The notes under the pieces are model-generated. The model searched no databases. It saw only the letters and a program-made list of their open reading frames with translations, and had not been told where the DNA came from. Positions 46,895 to 55,391 of a DNA stretch of 64,000 nt are shown piece after piece. Source of the stretch: Microbulbifer litoralis (GTDB lineage Bacteria; Pseudomonadota; Gammaproteobacteria; Pseudomonadales; Cellvibrionaceae); contig NZ_JALKCV010000012.1 in assembly GCF_023634065.1 (NCBI RefSeq), positions 106,600-170,599 on the forward strand, given 5' to 3'. The position numbers and the translations under genes are program-made. The number at the start of each line of letters is the position of its first letter. The stretch's first letter is position 1.

Positions 46895-49291
46895 ATGAAG
46901 CATTACACACTGAAAGGCGGCGCGCTCGCCGGCATGCTGTTCCTGGCCGCCTGCGGCCAGTCCGGACCGGAAGCGGTAGCGACAGGCGCGGGGGCAGGCG
47001 CAGGTGAGGAGACCAGTGAAAATATCCAGGCCGTCGGCCAGCGGCAGAAACTGAACCGCGACTGGCAATTTATCCGCTCGGACAAACCCCTGACCCGGGA
47101 GCAGGCGCTGCAGTCCGGCGACTGGCAATCCATCAGCCTGCCCCACACCCCGCGCATCGAGCCGCGCATCGTCAACGACCAGTGGCAGGGCGACGCCTGG
47201 TACCGGCGCGACCTGCCCTATCGCAGTGAATGGGATGGCAAGCGGGTTTATATCGATTTCGAGGGCGCCATGAACGCCGCCGGGATCTGGCTGAACGGGG
47301 AAAAGATCGGCAGCCACCTGGGTGGCTACCTGCCCTTCAGCCTGGACCTGACCGATCACCTGCAGGCAGGCGACAACCAGCTGCTGGTGCGCCTGGACAA
47401 CCGCGACAACCCCGTCACCGGCCCCAAGCCGATGGCGACGCTGGACTTCAATATGTACGGCGGCCTCTACCGTAACGTCTGGCTGCGCGCGGAAAACCCA
47501 CTGCATATCACCGACCCGGTCAACGCCGGCGAAGTCGCCTCCGGCGGTATTTTCGTGCGCTACCCGCAGGTTTCCCGCGAGGCGGCACAGATCCAGGTGC
47601 AGACGCACCTCGACAACGGCGACGGCGTGCAATCGCTGCGCGTGGAGCACCGGCTGTTGGACGGCGACGATGTCGTGGCCCGCTCCGAGCAGCAATGGAG
47701 CGGTGCCGGGGAGCAGACGGTCACCGACTGGCAGACCTTTGCCGTCGCGCAACCGAAACTCTGGTCGCCGTCCTCGCCGAATCTCTACCGGCTGCAGACC
47801 CGGGTGCTCGCCGGCGGGCAACTGATGGATGAGGAAAACACCCGCATCGGTATCCGCGAGTTCCGCCTGCGCGATGGCGAACTCTATATCAACGGCGAGA
47901 AAACCTTCCTGCGCGGCGTCAACCGCCACCAGGAATATCCGTATGTGGGCTACGCCCTGTCCGACGCCGCCCAGTACCGGGACGCAGCGCGGATCAAGGC
48001 GGCCGGCTTCGACTATGTGCGCCTGTCCCACTACCCGCACTCGAAAGCCTTTATGCGCGCCGCCGATGAACTGGGGCTGGTGCTGCTGGATGCGATTCTC
48101 GGCTGGCAGTATTTCAACGATACGCCCGAGTTCCGGGACCATGTGGTGCAGACCTGCCGCGACCTGGTGCGCCGCGACCGCAACCACCCGTCGGTGCTGG
48201 CCTGGGAGTGCTCCCTGAACGAGTCGGCGATGCCGAAGCCGTTTATCGACCGGTTGCACACCGCCGTGCACGAGGAATTCCCCGGCGACAATGTCTGGTC
48301 CGCCGGCTGGATGCCCTACGGTTACGATATCTACCTGCAGGCGCGCCAGCACCGGCTGGAACATTACGAGGAGCCCGACAAGCCCTATATCGTTTCCGAA
48401 TACGGCGACTGGGAGTACTACGCCATGAACGCCGGCCTGAACCAGGACAGCTGGGGCGACCTGCTGCAGGCGGACCGCTCCAGCCGCCAGCTACTCGGCG
48501 ACGGCGAGAAGCGCCTGCAACAGCAGGCCCTGAACGTCATGGAAGCCCACGACGACAACTTCAATACCCCCGCCTTCGCCGACGGCTACTGGGTGATGTT
48601 CGACTACAACCGCGGCTACGCCGACGACCTGGAGGCCTCGGGGCTGATGAGCCTCGAGCGGCTGCCGAAATTCAGTTATTACTTCTACCAGAGCCAGCGC
48701 GATGCCGACGATTTCGCCGGGCCGCTGGCCGGCGGCTATATGGTGCATATCGCCAGTCACTGGCAACCGGGTTCCAGCCCCGCTTTCTATGTATTCAGCA
48801 ACGCCGACGAAGTGGAGATACGACTGAACGGCAAGCCGCTCGAACGCACCGCACCCAACTCACGCTTCACCAACCTCAAACACCCGCCCTTCCGTTTCGA
48901 CCTGGGCGAATTTGCCCCCGGGACCCTGGAAGCCGTGGCTTTTGCCGGCGGCGAGGAAGTGGCGAGGCATCAACTGGTAACCGCAGGCGAAGCGACACAG
49001 ATCGAACTGGAAGTGGACACGGCCGGTGAGGCACCGGTGGCGGGCGAAAAGGATCTGCTGTTTGTGCACGCGCGGCTGCTCGACAGAGACGGCAACCGCA
49101 CTCACATCAACGGGACTGCAATCGACTTCAAGGTATCGGGAGACGCGACACTGGTATCGCCCGCCAGCCTCGACAGCGAAGACGGTGTCGCCAGTGCCCT
49201 GGTCCGCCTGGGCAGCGATCTGGAAAGCGTGCACCTGAGTGCGAACGCACCACAACTGGCAGGCGCGGAAACCGCACTGGTAACCAACTGA
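46895..49291 (+). CDS. Lipoprotein GH2 glycosidase (beta-galactosidase-like)
   Basis: A 798-residue lipoprotein (lipobox LAAC). Jelly roll (about 50-190), Ig domain, TIM barrel (about 310-590) with acid/base Glu443 in CSLNESAMP and nucleophile Glu502 in IVSEYGDWEYY, then a C-terminal region with Ig-like folds. It is only distantly related to the GH2 at 39048 and has an unusual DAILGWQYFND segment, so it may prefer another linkage or aglycone, for example branched galactan. GAGAG precedes the ATG. It ends at a bidirectional terminator shared with the GntR gene. Confidence 0.88.
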   Translation: MKHYTLKGGALAGMLFLAACGQSGPEAVATGAGAGAGEETSENIQAVGQRQKLNRDWQFIRSDKPLTREQALQSGDWQSISLPHTPRIEPRIVNDQWQGDAWYRRDLPYRSEWDGKRVYIDFEGAMNAAGIWLNGEKIGSHLGGYLPFSLDLTDHLQAGDNQLLVRLDNRDNPVTGPKPMATLDFNMYGGLYRNVWLRAENPLHITDPVNAGEVASGGIFVRYPQVSREAAQIQVQTHLDNGDGVQSLRVEHRLLDGDDVVARSEQQWSGAGEQTVTDWQTFAVAQPKLWSPSSPNLYRLQTRVLAGGQLMDEENTRIGIREFRLRDGELYINGEKTFLRGVNRHQEYPYVGYALSDAAQYRDAARIKAAGFDYVRLSHYPHSKAFMRAADELGLVLLDAILGWQYFNDTPEFRDHVVQTCRDLVRRDRNHPSVLAWECSLNESAMPKPFIDRLHTAVHEEFPGDNVWSAGWMPYGYDIYLQARQHRLEHYEEPDKPYIVSEYGDWEYYAMNAGLNQDSWGDLLQADRSSRQLLGDGEKRLQQQALNVMEAHDDNFNTPAFADGYWVMFDYNRGYADDLEASGLMSLERLPKFSYYFYQSQRDADDFAGPLAGGYMVHIASHWQPGSSPAFYVFSNADEVEIRLNGKPLERTAPNSRFTNLKHPPFRFDLGEFAPGTLEAVAFAGGEEVARHQLVTAGEATQIELEVDTAGEAPVAGEKDLLFVHARLLDRDGNRTHINGTAIDFKVSGDATLVSPASLDSEDGVASALVRLGSDLESVHLSANAPQLAGAETALVTN

Positions 49292-49320
49292 ACGGTGTTT
49301 GTTTGCGGCGGGCGGAAAAA

Positions 49321-49348
49321 AACCGGCGGAACGACTCCCGCCGGTTTT
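49321..49348. terminator. Bidirectional terminator between GH2 and GntR genes
   Basis: AACCGGCGG (49321-49329) pairs perfectly with CCGCCGGTT (49338-49346). The rightward transcript ends in TTTT, and the leftward one in the complement of the A-run at 49316-49322. The genes converge here. Confidence 0.85.
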
Positions 49349-49375
49349 CTGGCGGGCCCGATTATGCCGGAGGGA

Positions 49376-50086
49376 TCAGGCGCTCGAGGCAATCCTGTTT
49401 TCGATCAGCGCAAGCGCCTCCTCCACCAGGCCGCGCATCAGCGAGCGCGCCTGCTTCGCCCTGCCCTTGCGGATCGCGTCGTACACCCTGGTATGCTCCG
49501 TGACGCTGGCCATGGCCACCCCCTTCAATTTATTGGTGTGGCGGATACTCGCGCGCAGCGCGGTGGCGCTGAACGGGCGCAACTGGACGAAAAAACGGTT
49601 TTTACTGGCCAACAGGATGGCCCCGTGAAAGGCGATATCGGATTCCAGCGGATCGTCCAGGCCATCTTCCGCATCCGCCATGCGCTGCAGCGCTTCGCCG
49701 ATCAGCGCAACCTCGGGGGAACCGGAATGGCCGGCGGCCAGGGCGGCCGCCTCCGGCTCGATGGCCAGGCGCATCTGGATGAAATCCCGCAACAGCTCCA
49801 GGCTCGGGCGGCTGGCGAGAATCCAGCCGAGCACATCGGTATCGAACAGGTTCCACTGGGTATCCGGCAGGACACGGATCCCCTGGCGTGGTCGCGAAGA
49901 CAACAACCCCTTGGCAGCGAGCGTCTTGACCGCCTCGCGGGTGGCACTGCGGGAAACATTGAACATCTCCGACAGCTCCGCCTCCGACGGCAGGGCTTTA
50001 CCCGGCGAGTATTTGCCCTGCAGTATTCCCATTCCCAGCGTATGTGCCACCTGCTGGGTGAGATTGCGGTTGGCGTTTACTTCCAT
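49376..50086 (-). CDS. GntR/FadR-family regulator (DgoR-like)
   Basis: A 236-residue cytosolic transcription factor. The N-terminal winged helix (about 10-72) reads KALPSEAELSEMFNVSRSATREAVKTLAAKGLL; the C-terminal FCD domain (about 90-225) keeps metal/ligand residues in LRDFIQMRLAIEP, ESDIAFHGAIL and SVTEHTRVYDAI. It is divergent from the dehydratase-dgoK-dgoA-symporter operon, as DgoR is in enterobacteria, and likely senses galactonate or a 2-keto-3-deoxy acid. Its probable sites are the CATATTTATmATATA motifs at 42527 and 50248 (inference). Confidence 0.87.
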   Translation of the reverse strand: MEVNANRNLTQQVAHTLGMGILQGKYSPGKALPSEAELSEMFNVSRSATREAVKTLAAKGLLSSRPRQGIRVLPDTQWNLFDTDVLGWILASRPSLELLRDFIQMRLAIEPEAAALAAGHSGSPEVALIGEALQRMADAEDGLDDPLESDIAFHGAILLASKNRFFVQLRPFSATALRASIRHTNKLKGVAMASVTEHTRVYDAIRKGRAKQARSLMRGLVEEALALIENRIASSA

Positions 50087-50230
50087 ACAGCCTTTCCTCG
50101 GTCCTCGTCAGTGGGGTCTTTCAATAGGGCGAATCATATAGCGATACTCCCCCCGAGGCGACTACTTCTCCGGTTGCGGTCGCCGGCGGCCGGTGCCCCC
50201 GCAAACGGGAGGCTGCGGGCCTGTCGATGC

Positions 50231-50262
50231 TTGCCATGCCAATAAGACATATTTATCATATA
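50231..50262 (+). promoter_or_regulatory. Promoter and candidate GntR operator of the sugar-acid operon
   Basis: TTGCCA (50231-50236), a 17-base spacer and TATCAT (50254-50259) each match the sigma70 consensus at five of six positions. CATATTTATCATATA (50248-50262) covers the -10 and is shared with the galactan receptor promoter. TCATATA also recurs at 50134-50140, nearer the GntR start, which could allow autoregulation. Confidence 0.6.
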
Positions 50263-50316
50263 AAAAATACAAAACGAGAAACCGCGCGGAAAACCCGTCG
50301 CAGTCGAGCCTGATTC

Positions 50317-52059
50317 ATGAAGAAAAACGATCCCTCCAAAAACAGACAGCGCCGCAGCCAGCTGAGCTACGGCAAGCAGGACAAAGACGGTTTCATTCAC
50401 CGCTCCTGGATGAAGGCCCAGGGCTACCCCGACCACTGCTTCGACGGCCGCCCGATCATCGGCCTCTGCAATACCTGGTCTGAAATCACCCCCTGCAACT
50501 CCGGCCTGCGCGAGCTGGCAGAATACGTCAAGCGCGGCATCTGGGAGGCCGGCGGCGTGCCGCTGGAATTCCCGGTCACCAGCCTCGGTGAAACCCAGAT
50601 GCGCCCCACCGCCATGCTGTTCCGCAACCTGCTGGCAATGGACGTGGAGGAATCCATCCGCGGCAATCCCATCGACGGCGTGGTGCTGCTGGGCGGTTGC
50701 GACAAAACCACGCCGGGGCAGTTGATGGGCGCGGCCAGCGTCAACCTGCCGACCCTGGTGGTCTCCTCCGGGGCCATGCTGAACGGCAAGTTCCGCGGCC
50801 GCGATATCGGCTCCGGCACCGATGTGTGGAAATTCTCCGAGGCGGTGCGCGCCGGCGAAATGAGCCAGGAAGACTTTATCGCCGCCGAGGGGGCCATGTC
50901 CCGTTCCCGCGGTGTGTGCATGACCATGGGCACCGCGTCCACGGTTTCCAACCTGACCGAGGCCATGGGCCTGTGCCTGCCGTACAACGGCTCGCTGCCG
51001 GCGGTGGATGCCCGCCGCCAGGCGATGGCGCATATGAGCGGTCGCGCGATAGTGCGCTTGGTGGAAGAGGATATCCGTCTCAAGGATATCGTCAGCCGGG
51101 ATTCCCTGATCAACGCTATCAAGGTCAACGCCGCGCTGGGCGGCTCCACCAATTCGGTCATGCACCTGCTGGCGCTGGCCGGGCGCCTGGAAATCGCGCT
51201 GGAACTGGAGGACTTCGACCGCTACAGCCGCGACCTGCCACTGATCGCCGACCTGATGCCGTCCGGCCGTTTCCTGATGGAAGACTACCACTACGCCGGC
51301 GGCCTGCCGGCGGTGATGAAAAAGATCGCCCCGCACCTGGCACTCGACGCCGCCACCGTCAGCGGCAAGACCCTGGGCGAACAGATCGAGCCCGCGGAGT
51401 GCTACAACGACGAAGTGATCCGCGACCTGGACAACCCGGTGCGCGACAACTCCGGCATCTGGGTACTGCGCGGCAACCTCTGCCCCCAGGGCGCCATCAT
51501 CAAACCCAACGCGGCCAGCCCGGAACTGCTCAAGCACACCGGGCGCGCGGTGGTGTTCGAGAATATCGAGGACTACCACGCACGCAAGGACCTGCCGGAA
51601 CTGGATATCGACGAACACTGCATCATGGTGCTCAAGGGCTGCGGCCCCAAGGGCTATCCGGGTATGCCGGAAGTCGGCAATATGGCGCTGCCGAAAAAAC
51701 TGCTGGAAAAAGGCGTCAAGGATATGCTGCGCATTTCCGATGCGCGCATGAGCGGCACCGCCTTCGGCTCGGTGATCCTGCACGTGGCACCGGAGGCCCA
51801 GGCCGGCGGACCGCTGGCGGTAGTGCGCAACGGCGACCTGATCGAATTCGACGGCGAGGCGCGCAGCCTGAACCTGAAGATCCCCGACGGGGAACTGCAC
51901 GCGCGGCTCGCGGAATGGCAGGCCAACAAACCGGAATCCCCCTATCAGCGCGGTTACGCCAGGCTCTATATCGATACAGTGCTGCAGGCCGACCGGGGCG
52001 CCGACCTGGATTTCCTGGTGGGAGGCTCCGGCGATGAAGTTTCCCGGGAGTCCCACTGA
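50317..52059 (+). CDS. IlvD/Edd-family sugar-acid dehydratase (arabinonate/galactonate type)
   Basis: A 580-residue cytosolic iron-sulfur dehydratase removing water from an aldonic acid to give the 2-keto-3-deoxy acid. Cluster cysteines are in CNTWSEITPC, GGCDKTTPG and RSRGVCMTMGTAS. The RDNSGIWVLRGNLCPQGAIIK and KGCGPKGYPGMPEVGN stretches are typical of the pentonate/hexonate branch (L-arabinonate, D-xylonate, D-galactonate), not of dihydroxyacid or 6-phosphogluconate dehydratase. With DgoK and DgoA next to it, D-galactonate is the most likely substrate; family members often also accept L-arabinonate. The stop overlaps the dgoK start (TGATG). Confidence 0.9.
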   Translation: MKKNDPSKNRQRRSQLSYGKQDKDGFIHRSWMKAQGYPDHCFDGRPIIGLCNTWSEITPCNSGLRELAEYVKRGIWEAGGVPLEFPVTSLGETQMRPTAMLFRNLLAMDVEESIRGNPIDGVVLLGGCDKTTPGQLMGAASVNLPTLVVSSGAMLNGKFRGRDIGSGTDVWKFSEAVRAGEMSQEDFIAAEGAMSRSRGVCMTMGTASTVSNLTEAMGLCLPYNGSLPAVDARRQAMAHMSGRAIVRLVEEDIRLKDIVSRDSLINAIKVNAALGGSTNSVMHLLALAGRLEIALELEDFDRYSRDLPLIADLMPSGRFLMEDYHYAGGLPAVMKKIAPHLALDAATVSGKTLGEQIEPAECYNDEVIRDLDNPVRDNSGIWVLRGNLCPQGAIIKPNAASPELLKHTGRAVVFENIEDYHARKDLPELDIDEHCIMVLKGCGPKGYPGMPEVGNMALPKKLLEKGVKDMLRISDARMSGTAFGSVILHVAPEAQAGGPLAVVRNGDLIEFDGEARSLNLKIPDGELHARLAEWQANKPESPYQRGYARLYIDTVLQADRGADLDFLVGGSGDEVSRESH

Positions 52060-52985
52060 TGTCCGCGATAACTGGAAACAGCGGCGGCCTGCTGGCGGTG
52101 GACTGGGGCACCAGCAGTTTTCGCCTGTCGGTGCTTGATGCGGCGGGCAATGTGCAGCAGCAAAGCCATTCCGATCGCGGTGTGGCGCAGATGCCGCGGG
52201 AGCAACTGCTGCCCTACCTGTGCGGGGAAATTGCCGCGCTGCCGGAAAATGCACGCTTACTGCCGGTCATTATCTGCGGTATGGCCGGCTCCACCATCGG
52301 CCTGCAGGAAGTCCCCTACCACCGCTGCCCGGTGGATCCACAGCAGCTGGCCGACGCCCTGGCGCGGCTGGACAGCGCGGAACTGAATGCCTCCATCGTA
52401 CCCGGTCTCTGCGCTCGCAACGGGCGAGGCGAACTGGAAGTCATGCGCGGCGAGGAGACACAGATCGCCGGCTGGCTGGCGCAGGCGAGCGAGGCGGAAC
52501 TTGGATCCAGCTGGCTGTGCCTGCCCGGCACCCACAGCAAATGGGTCGAAATCAAACAGGGCCGCGTGCAGGGCTTCCGCACCGCCATGACCGGCGAGCT
52601 ATACGCACTGCTGGGCAAGCACAGCGTGCTGGTGCAGGGAGAACAGGAATTTTCCGTCGAGGCCTTTGCCGCGGGACGCGCCGCCGCGGACGACAACCTC
52701 AGTGTCGACCTTTTCACCGCGCGCACAAGAGTGCTCGACCAACGCCTCCTCCCCCAACACTCCGCCGCCTACCTTTCCGGCCTGCTGATCGGCGCCGAGA
52801 TTCGCGCACAGCGCGACGCCCTGGATAGCGTTGCCGGAGTACACCTGATCGGCGACCGGCGTATCACCGACCTGTACCAACGGGCACTGGCCGGCGAAGA
52901 TATCGAGAGCCACCGGCACGACGGCGCCGAACTGGCATTGAAAGGCCTGTGGCAACTCTACCTGCGGAGTAACAGCAATGACTGA
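52059..52985 (+). CDS. dgoK: 2-dehydro-3-deoxygalactonokinase
   Basis: A 308-residue cytosolic kinase that phosphorylates 2-keto-3-deoxygalactonate at C6. LLAVDWGTSSFRLSV is the phosphate-binding loop and WLCLPGTHSKWVEI the second signature of the DgoK family. The start ATG overlaps the dehydratase stop codon, and its end overlaps the aldolase start by eight bases, so the three are translated as a coupled unit. Confidence 0.93.
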   Translation: MSAITGNSGGLLAVDWGTSSFRLSVLDAAGNVQQQSHSDRGVAQMPREQLLPYLCGEIAALPENARLLPVIICGMAGSTIGLQEVPYHRCPVDPQQLADALARLDSAELNASIVPGLCARNGRGELEVMRGEETQIAGWLAQASEAELGSSWLCLPGTHSKWVEIKQGRVQGFRTAMTGELYALLGKHSVLVQGEQEFSVEAFAAGRAAADDNLSVDLFTARTRVLDQRLLPQHSAAYLSGLLIGAEIRAQRDALDSVAGVHLIGDRRITDLYQRALAGEDIESHRHDGAELALKGLWQLYLRSNSND

Positions 52986-53610
52986 ACAACCGATAGCAAC
53001 CTACCCGCCGATGGTCGCCATCCTGCGCGGCGTCACCCCGGAAGAAATCATTCCGGTGGCCGAGGCGGTTTACCGGGGCGGCTTCCGCTATATCGAGGTG
53101 CCACTCAACTCCCCGCAGCCACTGGAGAGTATTGCCCGACTGGTGGAACACTTCGGCGATCGCGCCTGCTGCGGCGCCGGTACCGTAACCGGCGAACAGC
53201 AGGTGGAAGAACTGGCGGCCGTCGGTGCGCAACTGATCGTCTCCCCCAACTGCGATCCACTGGTGATTCGCAGCAGCCTCAAGCGCGGCATGGTATCCAT
53301 GCCCGGCGTACTGAGCCCCACCGAGGCCTTTTCGGCCATCGCCGCCGGCGCCAGCTTCCTGAAACTCTTCCCCGCCGCCAGCCAGGGGCCCGATTATGTC
53401 AAGAACCTGAAAGCCGTTCTGCCCCGGCACATTCGCCTGCTGGCAGTGGGCGGCATCAACCTGGACAACATGGCGGAATTTTTCCGCGCCGGAATCGAAG
53501 GATTCGGCATCGGCGGCGACCTCTACAAACCCGGGCGCGCGGTCGATGATGTCTCCAAACTGGCCGGGGCCTATATGGAAAAATTCGCGGAGCTGCACAG
53601 CGACGGATAA
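52978..53610 (+). CDS. dgoA: 2-dehydro-3-deoxy-6-phosphogalactonate aldolase
   Basis: A 210-residue class I aldolase of the KDPG/KDPGal family giving pyruvate and glyceraldehyde-3-phosphate. VAILRGVTPEE at the N-terminus is typical of the galactonate branch; Glu40 (YIEVPLNSP) is the general acid/base and Lys129 (FLKLFPA) the Schiff-base residue. The gene overlaps dgoK and precedes the symporter by 42 bases. Confidence 0.93.
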   Translation: MTEQPIATYPPMVAILRGVTPEEIIPVAEAVYRGGFRYIEVPLNSPQPLESIARLVEHFGDRACCGAGTVTGEQQVEELAAVGAQLIVSPNCDPLVIRSSLKRGMVSMPGVLSPTEAFSAIAAGASFLKLFPAASQGPDYVKNLKAVLPRHIRLLAVGGINLDNMAEFFRAGIEGFGIGGDLYKPGRAVDDVSKLAGAYMEKFAELHSDG

Positions 53611-53652
53611 ACGTTAAAAAATCGGGCCAATTCAATAATAACGAGGTAACTC

Positions 53653-55209
53653 ATGGCGATGACGACTCTGGACCTGGCGGTATTCGCCAGCTACTGCATA
53701 CTGCTGCTCGGTTTTGCCTGGTGGATCTCCCGGGAAAAAGCCGGCCACCAGCGCGATACTTCCGACTATTTCCTGGCCAGTAATTCGCTGCCCTGGTGGG
53801 CCATCGGCACTTCGCTGATTGCGTCCAATATCTCTGCGGAGCAGATTATCGGCATGACCGGCTCCGGCTATGCCATCGGTCTCGCCATCGCCTCCTATGA
53901 ATGGATGGCGGCGATCACGCTGATCGTCATCGGCAAGTATTTCCTGCCCACCTTCCTGGAAAAGAAAATCTACACCATGCCCCAGTTCCTGGAGCAGCGC
54001 TTCGACCACCGGGTGCAGATGGTGATGGCCTTTTTCTGGCTGGCGGTCTACACCTTCGTCAACCTGACCGCCGTGCTCTACCTGGGCGCGCTGGCGATCA
54101 AGACCATCACCGGCGTGGAGATGTTCTACGGCATGCTGTTCCTGGCGCTGTTCTCCGCCGCCTACTCCCTGTACGGCGGCCTCAAGGCAGTGGCCTTTAC
54201 CGACATCATCCAGGTGGTACTGCTGCTGTTCGGCGGCATGCTGGTAAGCTACCTGGCGCTGGACGCCATCGCCGACGGTCGGGGACCGATTACCGGCTTC
54301 GGTATCCTGCTCGAGCAGGTGCCGCAGAGTTTCGACATGATCCTGGAACCGGACAACGAAGACTATGCCAGCCTGCCCGGCATCTCGGTGCTGGTCGGCG
54401 GCCTGTGGGTCATCAACCTGTCCTACTGGGGCTTCAACCAGTACATCACCCAGCGCACGCTGGCCGCGAAAAGCCTGCGCGAGGCGCAGAAAGGCATCGC
54501 CCTGGCCGCCTACCTGAAACTGTTGATGCCGCTGCTGGTGGTACTGCCGGGCATCGCCGCGCTGGTGCTGGTCCCCGACCTGGAAAAACCGGACCAGGCC
54601 TACCCGGAACTGATGAAACTGGTTCCCGCCGGACTGCTGGGGCTGACCTTTGCCGCACTGGTGGCCGCCATCGCCTCATCGCTGAGTTCCATGGCCAACA
54701 GTGTCTCCACCATTTTCACCATGGATATCTACCGGCAACTGCGCGGGGGAGAGCTTTCACAGAAACACCTGGTACTGGTGGGCCGGCTGGCCGCGCTGAC
54801 GGCCATGGTGGTGGCGATGGTGATCGCCCAGCCGCTGCTGGGCGAGATGGACCAGGCATTTCAGTATATCCAGGAGTTCACCGGCTTCTTCACCCCCGGT
54901 GTGGTGGCCATCTTCCTGCTCGGTTTCTTCTACAAAAAAGCCGACGCCATGTCGGCGCTGGTAGCGGGCATCGGTTCCGTGGCGCTGTCAGTGCTGGCGC
55001 GGATATTCTGGCCGGAACTGCCGTTTATGGACCGGGTGGGTTTGATATTCGTGGCCTGCCTGCTGCTCGGCATGCTGGTGGCCGGCAAGGAAAAAAGCCC
55101 GAAGGCGATTCACGTCGGCGAGGTGGATTACTCCACCAGCAGCGGCTTCAATATCTCCGCGCTCTGTATCGTGCTGATACTGGTGGCTCTCTACTACACC
55201 TGGTGGTAG
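53653..55209 (+). CDS. Sodium/sugar symporter (SSS family, SGLT-like)
   Basis: A 518-residue inner-membrane transporter with about 14 hydrophobic helices. DYFLASNSLPWWAIGTSLIASNISAEQIIGMTGSGYAIGLAIASYEW and WGFNQYITQRTLAAKS closely follow the bacterial sodium/galactose transporter pattern. The sodium-site serines in AAIASSLSSMANSVSTIFTMDIY are present. AGGTA precedes the ATG. As the last gene of the operon, it probably imports galactose (or arabinose) released in the periplasm. Confidence 0.92.
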   Translation: MAMTTLDLAVFASYCILLLGFAWWISREKAGHQRDTSDYFLASNSLPWWAIGTSLIASNISAEQIIGMTGSGYAIGLAIASYEWMAAITLIVIGKYFLPTFLEKKIYTMPQFLEQRFDHRVQMVMAFFWLAVYTFVNLTAVLYLGALAIKTITGVEMFYGMLFLALFSAAYSLYGGLKAVAFTDIIQVVLLLFGGMLVSYLALDAIADGRGPITGFGILLEQVPQSFDMILEPDNEDYASLPGISVLVGGLWVINLSYWGFNQYITQRTLAAKSLREAQKGIALAAYLKLLMPLLVVLPGIAALVLVPDLEKPDQAYPELMKLVPAGLLGLTFAALVAAIASSLSSMANSVSTIFTMDIYRQLRGGELSQKHLVLVGRLAALTAMVVAMVIAQPLLGEMDQAFQYIQEFTGFFTPGVVAIFLLGFFYKKADAMSALVAGIGSVALSVLARIFWPELPFMDRVGLIFVACLLLGMLVAGKEKSPKAIHVGEVDYSTSSGFNISALCIVLILVALYYTWW

Positions 55210-55235
55210 ATCAATAATTTCTTCTGCTCGCGTAT

Positions 55236-55260
55236 GCCCCTGCTTGCAGGGGCTTTTTTA
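55236..55260 (+). terminator. Intrinsic terminator of the sugar-acid operon
   Basis: GCCCCTGC-TT-GCAGGGGC (55236-55253) followed directly by TTTTTT. This is the clearest intrinsic terminator in the window. Confidence 0.92.
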
Positions 55261-55308
55261 TGCGCGGCAGACTTTCCGGTGCGCACGGCGCACCCTACAA
55301 CACCTCTC

Positions 55309-55386
55309 GTCGTCATGCCGGACCTGATCCGGTATCCAGGGAACGGGGCCGCGATACTGGATACCGGCTTTCGCCGGTATGACGAC
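55309..55386. repeat. Dispersed intergenic repeat with inverted ends
   Basis: Seventy-eight bases bounded by GTCGTCAT and ATGACGAC, with nested pairs CCGG/CCGG and ATCCAG/CTGGAT. On the minus strand it would read VVIPAKAGIQ...WIPDQVRHDD, the familiar translation of a dispersed non-coding repeat of proteobacteria. A shorter relative is at 14851-14883. It ends next to the RND pump stop codon. Confidence 0.7.
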
Positions 55387-55391
55387 GGCTC

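Noticed and set aside
50134..52254. 706-codon leftward frame opposite the dehydratase and dgoK
   Set aside because: Shadow frame with no domain, spanning two overlapping real genes.
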